A DNA stretch of 9,240 nucleotides, from NCBI GenBank assembly GCA_964517145.1, contig CAZFBN010000187.1, forward strand, positions 1-9,240, in the 5' to 3' direction. The translations under genes and the position numbers were made by a program. Shown in pieces: positions 1-5,798 of the stretch. Numbering within the stretch: the first letter of the stretch is position 1; the number at the start of each line of letters is the position of its first letter. Source of the DNA: JADJNW01 sp964517145 (GTDB lineage Bacteria > Bacteroidota > Bacteroidia > Chitinophagales > Saprospiraceae). The notes under the pieces are model-generated. The model saw nothing but the letters and a program-made list of their open reading frames with translations, did not search any database and was not told where the DNA came from.

Positions 1-81
1 TTTCGCTAATTTAACCTTTCTTTTTTCCCTAGCATTACTTGTTTAGTTCTACCGAAATTTTTAGTAAACATAGATTTTAAC

Positions 82-134
82 AAAAAAAATTTATTTAATT
101 CAAATCCTCCACCGGAAGATTTGAATTAAATAAA
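82..134 (-). terminator. Intrinsic terminator of the small minus-strand gene
   Basis: A perfect 17-bp inverted repeat (90-106 with 118-134) encloses an 11-nt loop that can add three more pairs (108-110 with 114-116). Read on the minus strand, the stem is followed at once by eight T residues (complement of 82-89). This is the layout of a rho-independent terminator for the gene ending at 165. The stem is unusually AT-rich, with only three G/C pairs in the main arm, so termination strength is uncertain. The first 80 bases of the window show no gene or signal I can support. Confidence 0.6.
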
Positions 135-164
135 AAATTAATCTGAAGCGTTGCGACAAGCTGC

Positions 165-383
165 TTAGCTAAAAAAAGCGGTAATTCTTCTCCAAAAACG
201 TACCTTTGGCTTGTTGGCGCGATTGGCTTGCGAGTTGCTTGTTACGATTGAGGTAGAAGTAGTGCTTTTTTCCATCTGGTTTTCTTGCGTTGCAAGTAAA
301 GCTACAAAAGGTTTCATTTCTTCACCTACATGCTCTTCATTGTGTTCCACATACTGTGTTTTCGTTTTTTGACGTACCGGCAT
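165..383 (-). CDS. Small hypothetical protein, 72 aa
   Basis: I do not recognise this protein. It begins with a basic stretch, has an acidic segment near residues 13-21, then a Ser/Thr/Asn-rich low-complexity part (about residues 39-56), and ends in a basic/aromatic tail (KVRFWRRITAFFS) that could form a short amphipathic helix. There is no signal peptide or clear transmembrane helix. The ATG at 381-383 has no Shine-Dalgarno sequence, only A/T-rich leader, which is normal for Bacteroidota. A plausible minus-strand terminator follows about 30 nt after the stop, which supports a real transcript. The next gene upstream on this strand (695-2224) is 311 bp away, so co-transcription is possible but not shown. 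The low complexity and lack of homologues I can name keep confidence moderate. Confidence 0.45.
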   Translation of the reverse strand: MPVRQKTKTQYVEHNEEHVGEEMKPFVALLATQENQMEKSTTSTSIVTSNSQANRANKPKVRFWRRITAFFS

Positions 384-694
384 GATTCATAAAATTTTCA
401 GTGTTTTGGAATATGTTCAATGGACTGATTAATCAAACTTCAGACGTTTGAATAACCATGATTGTTTACAAAAAGTTGCAATTTTTAATGTTTTAACAAG
501 AAGCTGCTAACTTATTGTTGTAGATGCGTTTACCCAACAACGATCCAATGTATATCAAAGTATAATGGCAAGCAAATTTTTCGTTACTAATTAACAACAT
601 ATTTAACATTCGTTGCCTTTGGTTTAATAACAGTATGTAGTTGAATGGATAAAATCGGATTGTCGGCGCGCTTCCAAAAGAAAACGACTGCCTT
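384..694. other. AT-rich intergenic region between two minus-strand genes
   Basis: This stretch holds no open reading frame I can support. It lies downstream of the GNAT-nitrilase gene and upstream of the 72-aa gene. I found no minus-strand match to the TAnnTTTG promoter motif and no strong terminator hairpin with a T tract. The only structure seen is a weak six-base inverted repeat (TTGTTG...CAACAA) around 516-540. Confidence 0.5.
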
Positions 695-2224
695 TTATTT
701 CCGCTTTTTATAACGCAGTTGATACAATTCCTTGCGGCGATCTTTCAAATTTTGCACGCTGCCAAACTCATGCAATTCCTTTAGCAAAGACATATTCACA
801 TCCGCAATGATCGTCATCTCCGTGTTAGGCGTTGCTTCCGCGCTGATGGCATCGAGTGGAAACTGAAAATCGGAAGGCGTGAAAATAGCCGATTGTCCAA
901 ACTGAATATCCATGTTATTTACTTTCGGCAGGTTGCCTACACAGCCCGCAATTGCTACATAACATTCATTTTCCACGGCTCGCGCCTGCGCACAACGCCG
1001 CACGCGGTTGTATCCGTTTTGCGTATCGGTCAAAAAAGGCACAAATAAAATTTGCATGCCTTGCTCCGCGTAAATGCGCGCCAGCTCCGGGAATTCCACA
1101 TCATAGCAGATCAGAATGCCGATGCGTCCGCAATCGGTATCGAATACTTCCAGCTTATCACCGCCCACCATACCCCAGGCACTCACTTCCGAAGGCGTGG
1201 GGTGAATTTTGTAGAAACTTTCCCAGGTGCCATCGCGCCGACATAAGTAGGAGATATTCAACAACTTACCATTTTCAACAATTGGCATACTGCCCGTAAT
1301 GATGTTGACATTGTATGACATGGCAAATTCCACAAATTTCCGGCGCAAGGGGTCTGTAAAATTCGCTAACTCCCTGATTGCCAATGCCTCCCCCAAATGA
1401 TTGTAAGGTGCCATGAGCGGCGCATTGAAAAATTCAGGAAAGAGAATAAAATCGGATTTATAATTGCTCACCGCATCCACAAAATATTCGACCTGCTCCA
1501 CCAGCGACTCAAAGTTTTCAAATAAACGCATCTGCCACTGCACAATGCCCAGGCGCACTACTTCTTTGGGCGCATTGATGAGCCATTCTTTTTCCTGGTA
1601 ATAAATGTTGTTCCATTCCAGCAAGGTTGCAAATTCTTTGGATTCCGTATCGCCTGGCAGATAGCCTTCCAGAATTTTTTTCACGTGAAAATCATTCGAC
1701 AACTGAAAGGTCAGGGTCGGATCATAAATTTCTTTCAATTTTACTTTGTCAATGTACTCACGCGGTGACAAAGCATCTGCATAATCTTTATAATTTGGAA
1801 TGCGACCGCCCACCACAATGGCGCGTAGATTCAAATTTTCGCACAACTCTTTCCGGGCATCGTACAAGCGTCGTCCCAAGCGCAAACCCCGATAACTAGG
1901 GTGTACAAACAATTCAATGCCGTACAGCACATCGCCATCCGGGTCATGGGTATTAAAGGTGTAATTGCCCGTTATTTGTTGATAGGTATGCTTATCGCCA
2001 AATTTTCGATAATTAACAATCAAAGAAAGCGCCGAAGCCACCACCTTGCCGTCCACTAAGATCGCCAATTGCCCTTCCGGAAAAATTTTCAACAATTTTT
2101 TAATCTCGCGCGCATCCCAATATTCGCCACCAATGCCCGAATAGGCTTCAATCATTGCTTCCTTCAGATCGAGGTAATCCTCAAAGCGCAGGTTGCGCAG
2201 TTCTATTTTTGTTGCAACTTCCAT
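695..2224 (-). CDS. GNAT acetyltransferase / nitrilase-superfamily amidohydrolase fusion, 509 aa
   Basis: This is a two-domain cytoplasmic enzyme. Residues ~5-170 form a GNAT (RimI-like) N-acetyltransferase domain, with the acetyl-CoA-binding segment at 107-120 (VHPSYRGLRLGRRL). Residues ~222-490 form a carbon-nitrogen hydrolase domain with the expected Glu-Lys-Cys triad: E264 in LFPEFF, K339 in FYKIHP and C373 in LICYDVEFPE. This architecture is an established nitrilase-superfamily branch (RimI-fused; Bacillus subtilis YhcX has the same layout). The length matches the family, and both domains look intact. The substrate is unknown; amide hydrolysis coupled to, or acting on, an acylated amine is only inferred. 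The ATG at 2222-2224 directly precedes the conserved GNAT start, and the leader is A-rich without a Shine-Dalgarno sequence. The gene is divergent from the small protein at 2442. No co-transcribed partner is visible. Confidence 0.93.
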   Translation of the reverse strand: MEVATKIELRNLRFEDYLDLKEAMIEAYSGIGGEYWDAREIKKLLKIFPEGQLAILVDGKVVASALSLIVNYRKFGDKHTYQQITGNYTFNTHDPDGDVLYGIELFVHPSYRGLRLGRRLYDARKELCENLNLRAIVVGGRIPNYKDYADALSPREYIDKVKLKEIYDPTLTFQLSNDFHVKKILEGYLPGDTESKEFATLLEWNNIYYQEKEWLINAPKEVVRLGIVQWQMRLFENFESLVEQVEYFVDAVSNYKSDFILFPEFFNAPLMAPYNHLGEALAIRELANFTDPLRRKFVEFAMSYNVNIITGSMPIVENGKLLNISYLCRRDGTWESFYKIHPTPSEVSAWGMVGGDKLEVFDTDCGRIGILICYDVEFPELARIYAEQGMQILFVPFLTDTQNGYNRVRRCAQARAVENECYVAIAGCVGNLPKVNNMDIQFGQSAIFTPSDFQFPLDAISAEATPNTEMTIIADVNMSLLKELHEFGSVQNLKDRRKELYQLRYKKRK

Positions 2225-2309
2225 TTATTTTTTATTATCGATTATCACTTCATTCCTTCGGCGCTCCGTTTCTATCGTCTCAAGTCTCCCACAAAGGTCG
2301 CTACTTTTA

Positions 2310-2317
2310 CAAAAATA
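2310..2317 (-). promoter_or_regulatory. Possible -7 element for the GNAT-nitrilase gene
   Basis: The minus strand reads TATTTTTG here, an exact match to the Bacteroidota -7 consensus TAnnTTTG, about 85 nt upstream of the ATG at 2224. No TTG lies 19-20 nt further upstream; the nearest is 25 nt away (complement of 2343-2345), so only half of the promoter is supported. Confidence 0.35.
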
Positions 2318-2386
2318 AGCAGTGCATTGTTTTGAGTAATTACAATTTCCGTGCTCTTTGCAAACTATTTATAACCCATTCCCCTC

Positions 2387-2417
2387 TTGAAAAATTCGAC
2401 AACAGCTTATAATTTTG
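2387..2417 (+). promoter_or_regulatory. Bacteroidota-type promoter (TTG-N20-TAnnTTTG)
   Basis: TTG at 2387-2389, a 20-nt spacer, and TAATTTTG at 2410-2417 match the -33/-7 consensus of the Bacteroidota primary sigma factor with the expected spacing. The start of transcription would fall near 2423-2425, giving an ATG at 2442 a leader of roughly 18 nt. This is the best promoter in the window and is the main support for the short gene that follows. Confidence 0.7.
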
Positions 2418-2441
2418 TCTTAAAAAATTTTTTTGACAATC

Positions 2442-2597
2442 ATGGTACGCAAGGAAGACCAGAAGAAAAAGAAACAGCGACTCAAAAAGCGGGACATCCA
2501 AGAATCCGAAGTACGCCTGAAAGCGCGCAAACTTCAACCAAAAGAGAAAAAATACAAAAACAACAAGAACTTTTGGCTGCAAGAGGAAGAAGCGTAG
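2442..2597 (+). CDS. Small lysine-rich protein, 51 aa
   Basis: The frame from the ATG at 2442 to the TAG at 2595 encodes 51 residues: MVRKEDQKKKKQRLKKRD at the start, NFWLQEEEA at the end. It is very rich in Lys, Arg, Glu and Gln, predicted mostly helical, with no hydrophobic core segment. A basic body and an acidic tail suggest a nucleic-acid- or ribosome-associated protein, but this is inference from composition only; I do not recognise a family. Support for a real gene is the promoter at 2387-2417 placed about 18 nt upstream of a likely leader start, and a 12-bp hairpin 53 nt after the stop. The longer hydrophobic frame on the opposite strand is what a Lys-rich gene produces in antisense (Phe/Leu), so it is a shadow. 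No Shine-Dalgarno sequence is present. Confidence 0.6.
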   Translation: MVRKEDQKKKKQRLKKRDIQESEVRLKARKLQPKEKKYKNNKNFWLQEEEA

Positions 2598-2650
2598 CGT
2601 AAAGGCGCAGTTTAGTTAGGTTGATTGCATTCGCAATTGCACTGGTGCAG

Positions 2651-2680
2651 GGAAATATAGCAGTATTGTGCTATGTTTCC
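2651..2680 (+). terminator. 12-bp hairpin, possible terminator of the small protein gene
   Basis: Arms 2651-2662 and 2669-2680 pair over 12 bp with a single T-G wobble around a 6-nt loop. The T-rich stretch (2688-2697) starts only after a purine-rich gap of about seven bases, so it is not a classical intrinsic terminator. It may still act as a weak terminator or a 3' stabilising stem for the upstream transcript. Two smaller palindromes lie just before it (2624-2637 and 2638-2649). Confidence 0.4.
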
Positions 2681-2789
2681 AAGGGGATTATTTTTCTATA
2701 ACAGTATACTTACTAATTTGCAATTCATAATTCAAAAAATTAAAAATAAATTTTATTTAAAAATGCGAGTTTCTTTGGTCACAAGATCA

Positions 2790-2797
2790 TATCTTTG
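2790..2797 (+). promoter_or_regulatory. -7 promoter element of the oxygenase gene
   Basis: TATCTTTG matches TAnnTTTG exactly and lies 29 nt before the GTG start at 2827, leaving a leader of about 20 nt. The -33 region is weak: a TTTG at 2774-2777 is too close (12-nt spacer), and only TTT at 2770-2772 is near the expected distance. Confidence 0.5.
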
Positions 2798-2826
2798 CTT
2801 TATTATTGAAGCCTGTAATTTGACAA

Positions 2827-3438
2827 GTGAATACAGTGTTTGAACAGATTGTAGATAGCCTGGTGGAGCAGGATTATGCAGTGGCGGATCACTTTTTGAA
2901 TAAGAACGAGTTAACACAATTGCAAGCGGAGCTGCGTCAACGTTTTCAACAAGGAGAATTCAAAGCGGCGGGCATAGGCAAAGGGCAGGAATACCAGCAG
3001 CGGGAGGACATTCGCGGCGATTACATTCGCTGGATTGATCGCGAAAATTTGTCACTCGATTGTCAATTTATTTTGGATCGGCTGGAAGCATTGGCACAAT
3101 ATTTGAATGAGACTTGTTTTTTGGGTATTCAAAGGATGGAGTTGCACTTTGCGTTGTATCCGGCGGGTTCTTTTTACAAACGCCATTTGGATGTTTTTCA
3201 TAAAACGAGATCGAGAAAAGTCTCGGTTGTCTGCTATTTGAATGAAGATTGGAAACAGGAAGATGGCGGGCAAATTCGTTTGTATGTGCCTGATAATGAA
3301 GACAATAAAAAAGCAATAGACGTGATGCCCCTCGGCGGACGTTTGGTTTGTTTTAAAAGTGAAATACTCGAACATGAAGTGCTACCGGCTACGCGCGACC
3401 GCCTGAGCTTGACTGGATGGATGCGTAGTGGCGACTGA
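2827..3438 (+). CDS. 2-oxoglutarate/Fe(II)-dependent oxygenase, PHD/EGLN (SM-20)-like, 203 aa
   Basis: The protein is a single double-stranded beta-helix dioxygenase of the prolyl-hydroxylase type. The iron ligands are visible as H120-x-D122 (FYKRHLDVF) and H183 (LEHEVLP). R192, nine residues after the distal His (RDRLSLTGW), is the expected 2-oxoglutarate carboxylate ligand, with the same His+9 spacing as in human PHD2. The hydrophobic run KVSVVCYLNEDW and the glycine-rich EDGGQIRLY are typical of bacterial SM-20-like proteins. The nearest characterised bacterial relative type, Pseudomonas PPHD, hydroxylates a proline of EF-Tu; applying that substrate here is inference. There is no ATG before the core: an in-frame TGA at 2821-2823 is followed by CAA and then GTG at 2827, so GTG (2827, or the one at 2836) must be the start. 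A -7 element sits just upstream. Transcription probably ends at the hairpin at 3511-3549. Confidence 0.9.
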   Translation: MNTVFEQIVDSLVEQDYAVADHFLNKNELTQLQAELRQRFQQGEFKAAGIGKGQEYQQREDIRGDYIRWIDRENLSLDCQFILDRLEALAQYLNETCFLGIQRMELHFALYPAGSFYKRHLDVFHKTRSRKVSVVCYLNEDWKQEDGGQIRLYVPDNEDNKKAIDVMPLGGRLVCFKSEILEHEVLPATRDRLSLTGWMRSGD

Positions 3439-3510
3439 AAGAAAAAATGATTTGAATTGATGCTCATTTTGAACGCATAAAAAAATTTTTTTGGTTTTTG
3501 GGATTATGCA

Positions 3511-3549
3511 GGGCAGTGTTATCTGAACAAGAAGCACTGCCTTTTTTTT
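3511..3549 (+). terminator. Intrinsic terminator between oxygenase and ATP-grasp-like genes
   Basis: GGCAGTG (3512-3518) pairs perfectly with CACTGCC (3535-3541). The stem extends to 10 bp with wobbles (3511-3520 with 3533-3542), has a 12-nt loop, and is followed by eight T residues (3542-3549). This is a strong rho-independent terminator 73 nt after the oxygenase stop codon. It ends only 8 nt before the ATG of the next gene, which is unusual and could make it an attenuator. Confidence 0.85.
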
Positions 3550-3557
3550 CTTCAAGA

Positions 3558-5087
3558 ATGACGATTACGACTGGTAGTTTTCATCAAGAATTTATTCCAT
3601 CTTTACATCAAATTTTGAACACAATGCTCGAAACGAGTAACCCAACAGCCGTCAACGCCTTGACCGTGCAGCCTGGCGAATTTGAGGCTCATAAGCACTG
3701 GTATCCTAAGGCGTTTAATGCGACAATCCATCCGATGGTCAATTTTTTTATTAGCTTGGAACAGGAGCGCATCATCAATCGGTATTGTCATTTACACCCT
3801 ACCGTTAATCCTGAGACCCTGCGCGAACTGCTGAATTATGAATGCAAATACTTCCTGTGGGGAGGTGCCGACCTAATAAACGTGACTTCTGCCAGCGGCA
3901 GGCGCCAAATGGTGGTCATTGAAAATAATTCTTGCCCAAGTGGTCAGAAATCGATGCCTTTGCTGGAAGACTTTAAAGAACAAGGCAGCTACCGCACTTT
4001 GATTGAAGAGACGTTCATTCCTTACCTGCGCCGACGCGGCAGCAGCATCCAGGGTAAACTAGCGGTCATTTACGACAAAAATCCAATGGAAGCCTCTGGT
4101 TATGCGGCGATTATCGCAGAAATTTTTGGAGAGGAAGTGCTCTATGCACCTTTTTATCAACAAGATACGAATCCACCGGTACGTTTTGTAGATAGTGTCA
4201 TGGAAGTGCGCGACAGCGAAGGCATTTGGCAGCCCATTCGTGCGGCGTTTCGCTACGTGACGCAGCGCCCCTGGAGCCGCATTCCGTTGCATACCAAAAC
4301 CAGGATTTTAAATCCAACGATTGCCTGCTTGGCTGGTGGTCGTAACAAGATGGTTGCAGCGAAGGCATATACCACTTTCAACGAAGAATTGGAACGCAGC
4401 GGCTTGCGCATCAAAACGCCAGAAACCATCTGGGATGTGCAAAAAGAAGACATTCCTAAATGGGTGGACGCCATGGGCGGTCAGGCGGTGGTGAAAGTGC
4501 CTTACAGCAATGCCGGGCAAGGTGTGTTTACGATTGTGACACCGCAGGAACTGGATGCTTTTATGCAACTTGATTTTCCGTATGATCGCTTCATTGTGCA
4601 AAGTTTGATTGGCAATTATCATTGGAGCTCAACGAGTTCGGCGGGCAAATTGTATCATGTGGGCACCATTCCTAACTCAAAAGGCAAAACCTACGTTGCC
4701 GATTTGCGCATGATGGTGAGTTGGACGGAAAATGGCATTAAGCCGCTGTGCGTGTATGCGCGTCGCGCGCGCAAGCCCCTGGAAGATACGCTGGAAGAAG
4801 GCGACAAGTCTTGGGATGTTTTGGGTACCAATCTTTCGATCAAACTCGGCGATGGCGGCTGGGACAGTGATACCAATCGCTTGATCCTGATGGATCGGCG
4901 CGATTTTAACCGGCTGGGCATTGGCGTGGACGATTTGATTGAAGCCTATATTCAAACAGTGCTTTCGATGGTCGCTATTGATAAAATGGCAAAAAACTTA
5001 ATGAATTCCGCGGGACGCTTCCGCATGAAGCATTTTCAATCTCTAAATGATGATCCGCATCTGCTGGATGAGATTTTGTTGGAATAG
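3558..5087 (+). CDS. Uncharacterised protein, likely circularly permuted ATP-grasp enzyme, 509 aa
   Basis: No characterised family is recognised with certainty. ATP-grasp features are visible in permuted order (numbering from the ATG at 3558). The metal-binding Glu/Asn motif that normally closes the fold comes early, in VVIENNSCPSG (E122, N123/N124), much like the ENN..PSG motif of permuted ATP-grasp families. The nucleotide-binding Lys and glycine-rich loop follow (AVVKVPYSNAGQGV, K313). The D-x-R segment comes last (ADLRMMVS, D382/R384), and the C-terminus is helical. Such enzymes usually ligate a carboxylate to an amine or thiol using ATP; the substrate here is unknown. A TTG-started frame from 3498 exists, but its first 20 codons are terminator hairpin sequence, so I choose the ATG at 3558. 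A later ATG at 3624 is also possible. No promoter is visible between the terminator and the start, and no Shine-Dalgarno sequence. Certain as a gene; moderate as to fold. Confidence 0.85.
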   Translation: MTITTGSFHQEFIPSLHQILNTMLETSNPTAVNALTVQPGEFEAHKHWYPKAFNATIHPMVNFFISLEQERIINRYCHLHPTVNPETLRELLNYECKYFLWGGADLINVTSASGRRQMVVIENNSCPSGQKSMPLLEDFKEQGSYRTLIEETFIPYLRRRGSSIQGKLAVIYDKNPMEASGYAAIIAEIFGEEVLYAPFYQQDTNPPVRFVDSVMEVRDSEGIWQPIRAAFRYVTQRPWSRIPLHTKTRILNPTIACLAGGRNKMVAAKAYTTFNEELERSGLRIKTPETIWDVQKEDIPKWVDAMGGQAVVKVPYSNAGQGVFTIVTPQELDAFMQLDFPYDRFIVQSLIGNYHWSSTSSAGKLYHVGTIPNSKGKTYVADLRMMVSWTENGIKPLCVYARRARKPLEDTLEEGDKSWDVLGTNLSIKLGDGGWDSDTNRLILMDRRDFNRLGIGVDDLIEAYIQTVLSMVAIDKMAKNLMNSAGRFRMKHFQSLNDDPHLLDEILLE

Positions 5088-5145
5088 GGAATTTTGGAAG
5101 AGTGGAAGTTTCCCATTTGCCGGAACGGAAAAAACGAAAAATAAT

Positions 5146-5172
5146 GCCGGAGTCAGTTATTGCTGCTCCGGC
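5146..5172. other. GC-rich hairpin after the ATP-grasp-like gene
   Basis: GCCGGAG (5146-5152) pairs with CTCCGGC (5166-5172), and CAG (5154-5156) with CTG (5163-5165) across a one-base bulge, around a 6-nt loop. It lies 59 nt after the stop at 5087, but no T tract follows on the plus strand. On the minus strand the stem is followed by ATTATTTTTCGTTTTTT, as if it terminated transcription coming from the right, although no minus-strand gene is seen there. It may serve as a 3' end stem for the plus-strand message. Confidence 0.5.
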
Positions 5173-5430
5173 TATTCCACCATTGGTGTTCTCTCAGGGT
5201 ATGTATGTCAGAATAGCCAAGCTCCGTGGAAATTTGTCCCTGTTTCCTCAAAGCAGGAATTTTAATATAAGTATTAGCTCAATTTTTAGAATCTTCTGAT
5301 TGAACGGCTAAAATTAGAATTTATTTTTCATATGAAAAAATTTTTTAAGCGTCAAAATCCGCGCTCCTGCTTTTTTTTAGATGTTGACCATTTCTCGCAG
5401 CTATTCACAAATCTCGATAAACATTAGCAC

Positions 5431-5496
5431 CGCAGATGAACACGGATTTGTTCGCTTTCTGCGAACATTTGCGCAGCATATCCGCGCGCATCTGCG
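5431..5496. repeat. Palindromic intergenic element with an inner hairpin
   Basis: The outer arms CGCAGATG...ACGGAT (from 5431) and ATCCG...CATCTGCG (to 5496) pair over 13 of 17 positions. Inside lies a perfect stem, TGTTCGC (5449-5455) with GCGAACA (5461-5467), around a 5-nt loop. The wording CCGCAGATGAACACGGAT with its complement resembles a short palindromic phrase dispersed in intergenic regions of many bacterial genomes; I recall this only as a pattern and could not search for it. A further inverted pair, TTCTCGCAG (5392-5400) with CTGCGAGAA (5492-5500), shares the right arm and would compete with the main fold. Confidence 0.55.
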
Positions 5497-5798
5497 AGAA
5501 ACCTTATTTTATATAAACTTTACTCAAAATCTTAAAGATTCATATACTACATTATTTTTTTACCTGATTATTTTGCTATTTCGATTAATATCCCTAATTT
5601 CCTTCCCATTTCTTCCAGAAACGTAAAACAACATTTGGTTTTTGATGTAGATGGCAACACTACATCTTGGAAGCGACTAAACCGGGGATGGAGCCAAAAT
5701 ACAGGTACACCAATGAAAGTCATTGTTATGCCTGATTTCCGTCATCTTGATTCCGGCTTCATTTGCCCAATTTTCTAACCAACTAAAAATCCTGTCTT

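Larger units (their letters stand above)
5088..5798. other. 711-bp gene-free intergenic region with several inverted repeats
   Basis: The frames crossing this stretch are short, lack recognisable motifs and run through hairpins, so I call no gene. It contains a hairpin at 5146-5172, the perfect palindrome AAAAAATTTTTT at 5335-5346, a run of eight T at 5371-5378, a palindromic element at 5431-5496, and a 7-bp hairpin (5644-5650 with 5660-5666) in the probable leader of the EF-G-like gene. No exact TAnnTTTG promoter was found upstream of 5799. Unusual length and structure make a repeat or small RNA possible. Confidence 0.55.

Noticed and set aside
82..134. CRISPR or direct-repeat array at the left end
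   Set aside because: There is a single inverted repeat only, with no repeated units or spacers; it fits a terminator.
2340..2582. Hydrophobic 80-aa minus-strand frame that looks like a membrane protein
   Set aside because: It is the antisense of the Lys-rich 51-aa gene: AAA/AAG codons read as Phe/Leu. It also overlaps the plus-strand promoter.
2387..2602. 71-aa plus-strand frame overlapping the small protein
   Set aside because: It starts inside the promoter, at the -33 element, and is a shifted frame of the 51-aa gene.
3498..3557. TTG-initiated 20-residue extension of the ATP-grasp-like protein
   Set aside because: These codons are made of the intrinsic terminator stem, loop and T tract; the ATG at 3558 is a better start.
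5102..5299. Short plus-strand frames just after the ATP-grasp-like gene
   Set aside because: They run through the hairpin at 5146-5172, have no recognisable motif and overlap each other in different frames.
5381..5626. 81-aa plus-strand frame with a hydrophobic tail
   Set aside because: Its first half crosses the palindromic element at 5431-5496 and the tail is AT-rich intergenic DNA; no promoter or family pattern.
5713..5778. 21-codon frame before the EF-G-like gene as a gene of its own
   Set aside because: Too short and without independent support; kept only as a low-interest leader observation.
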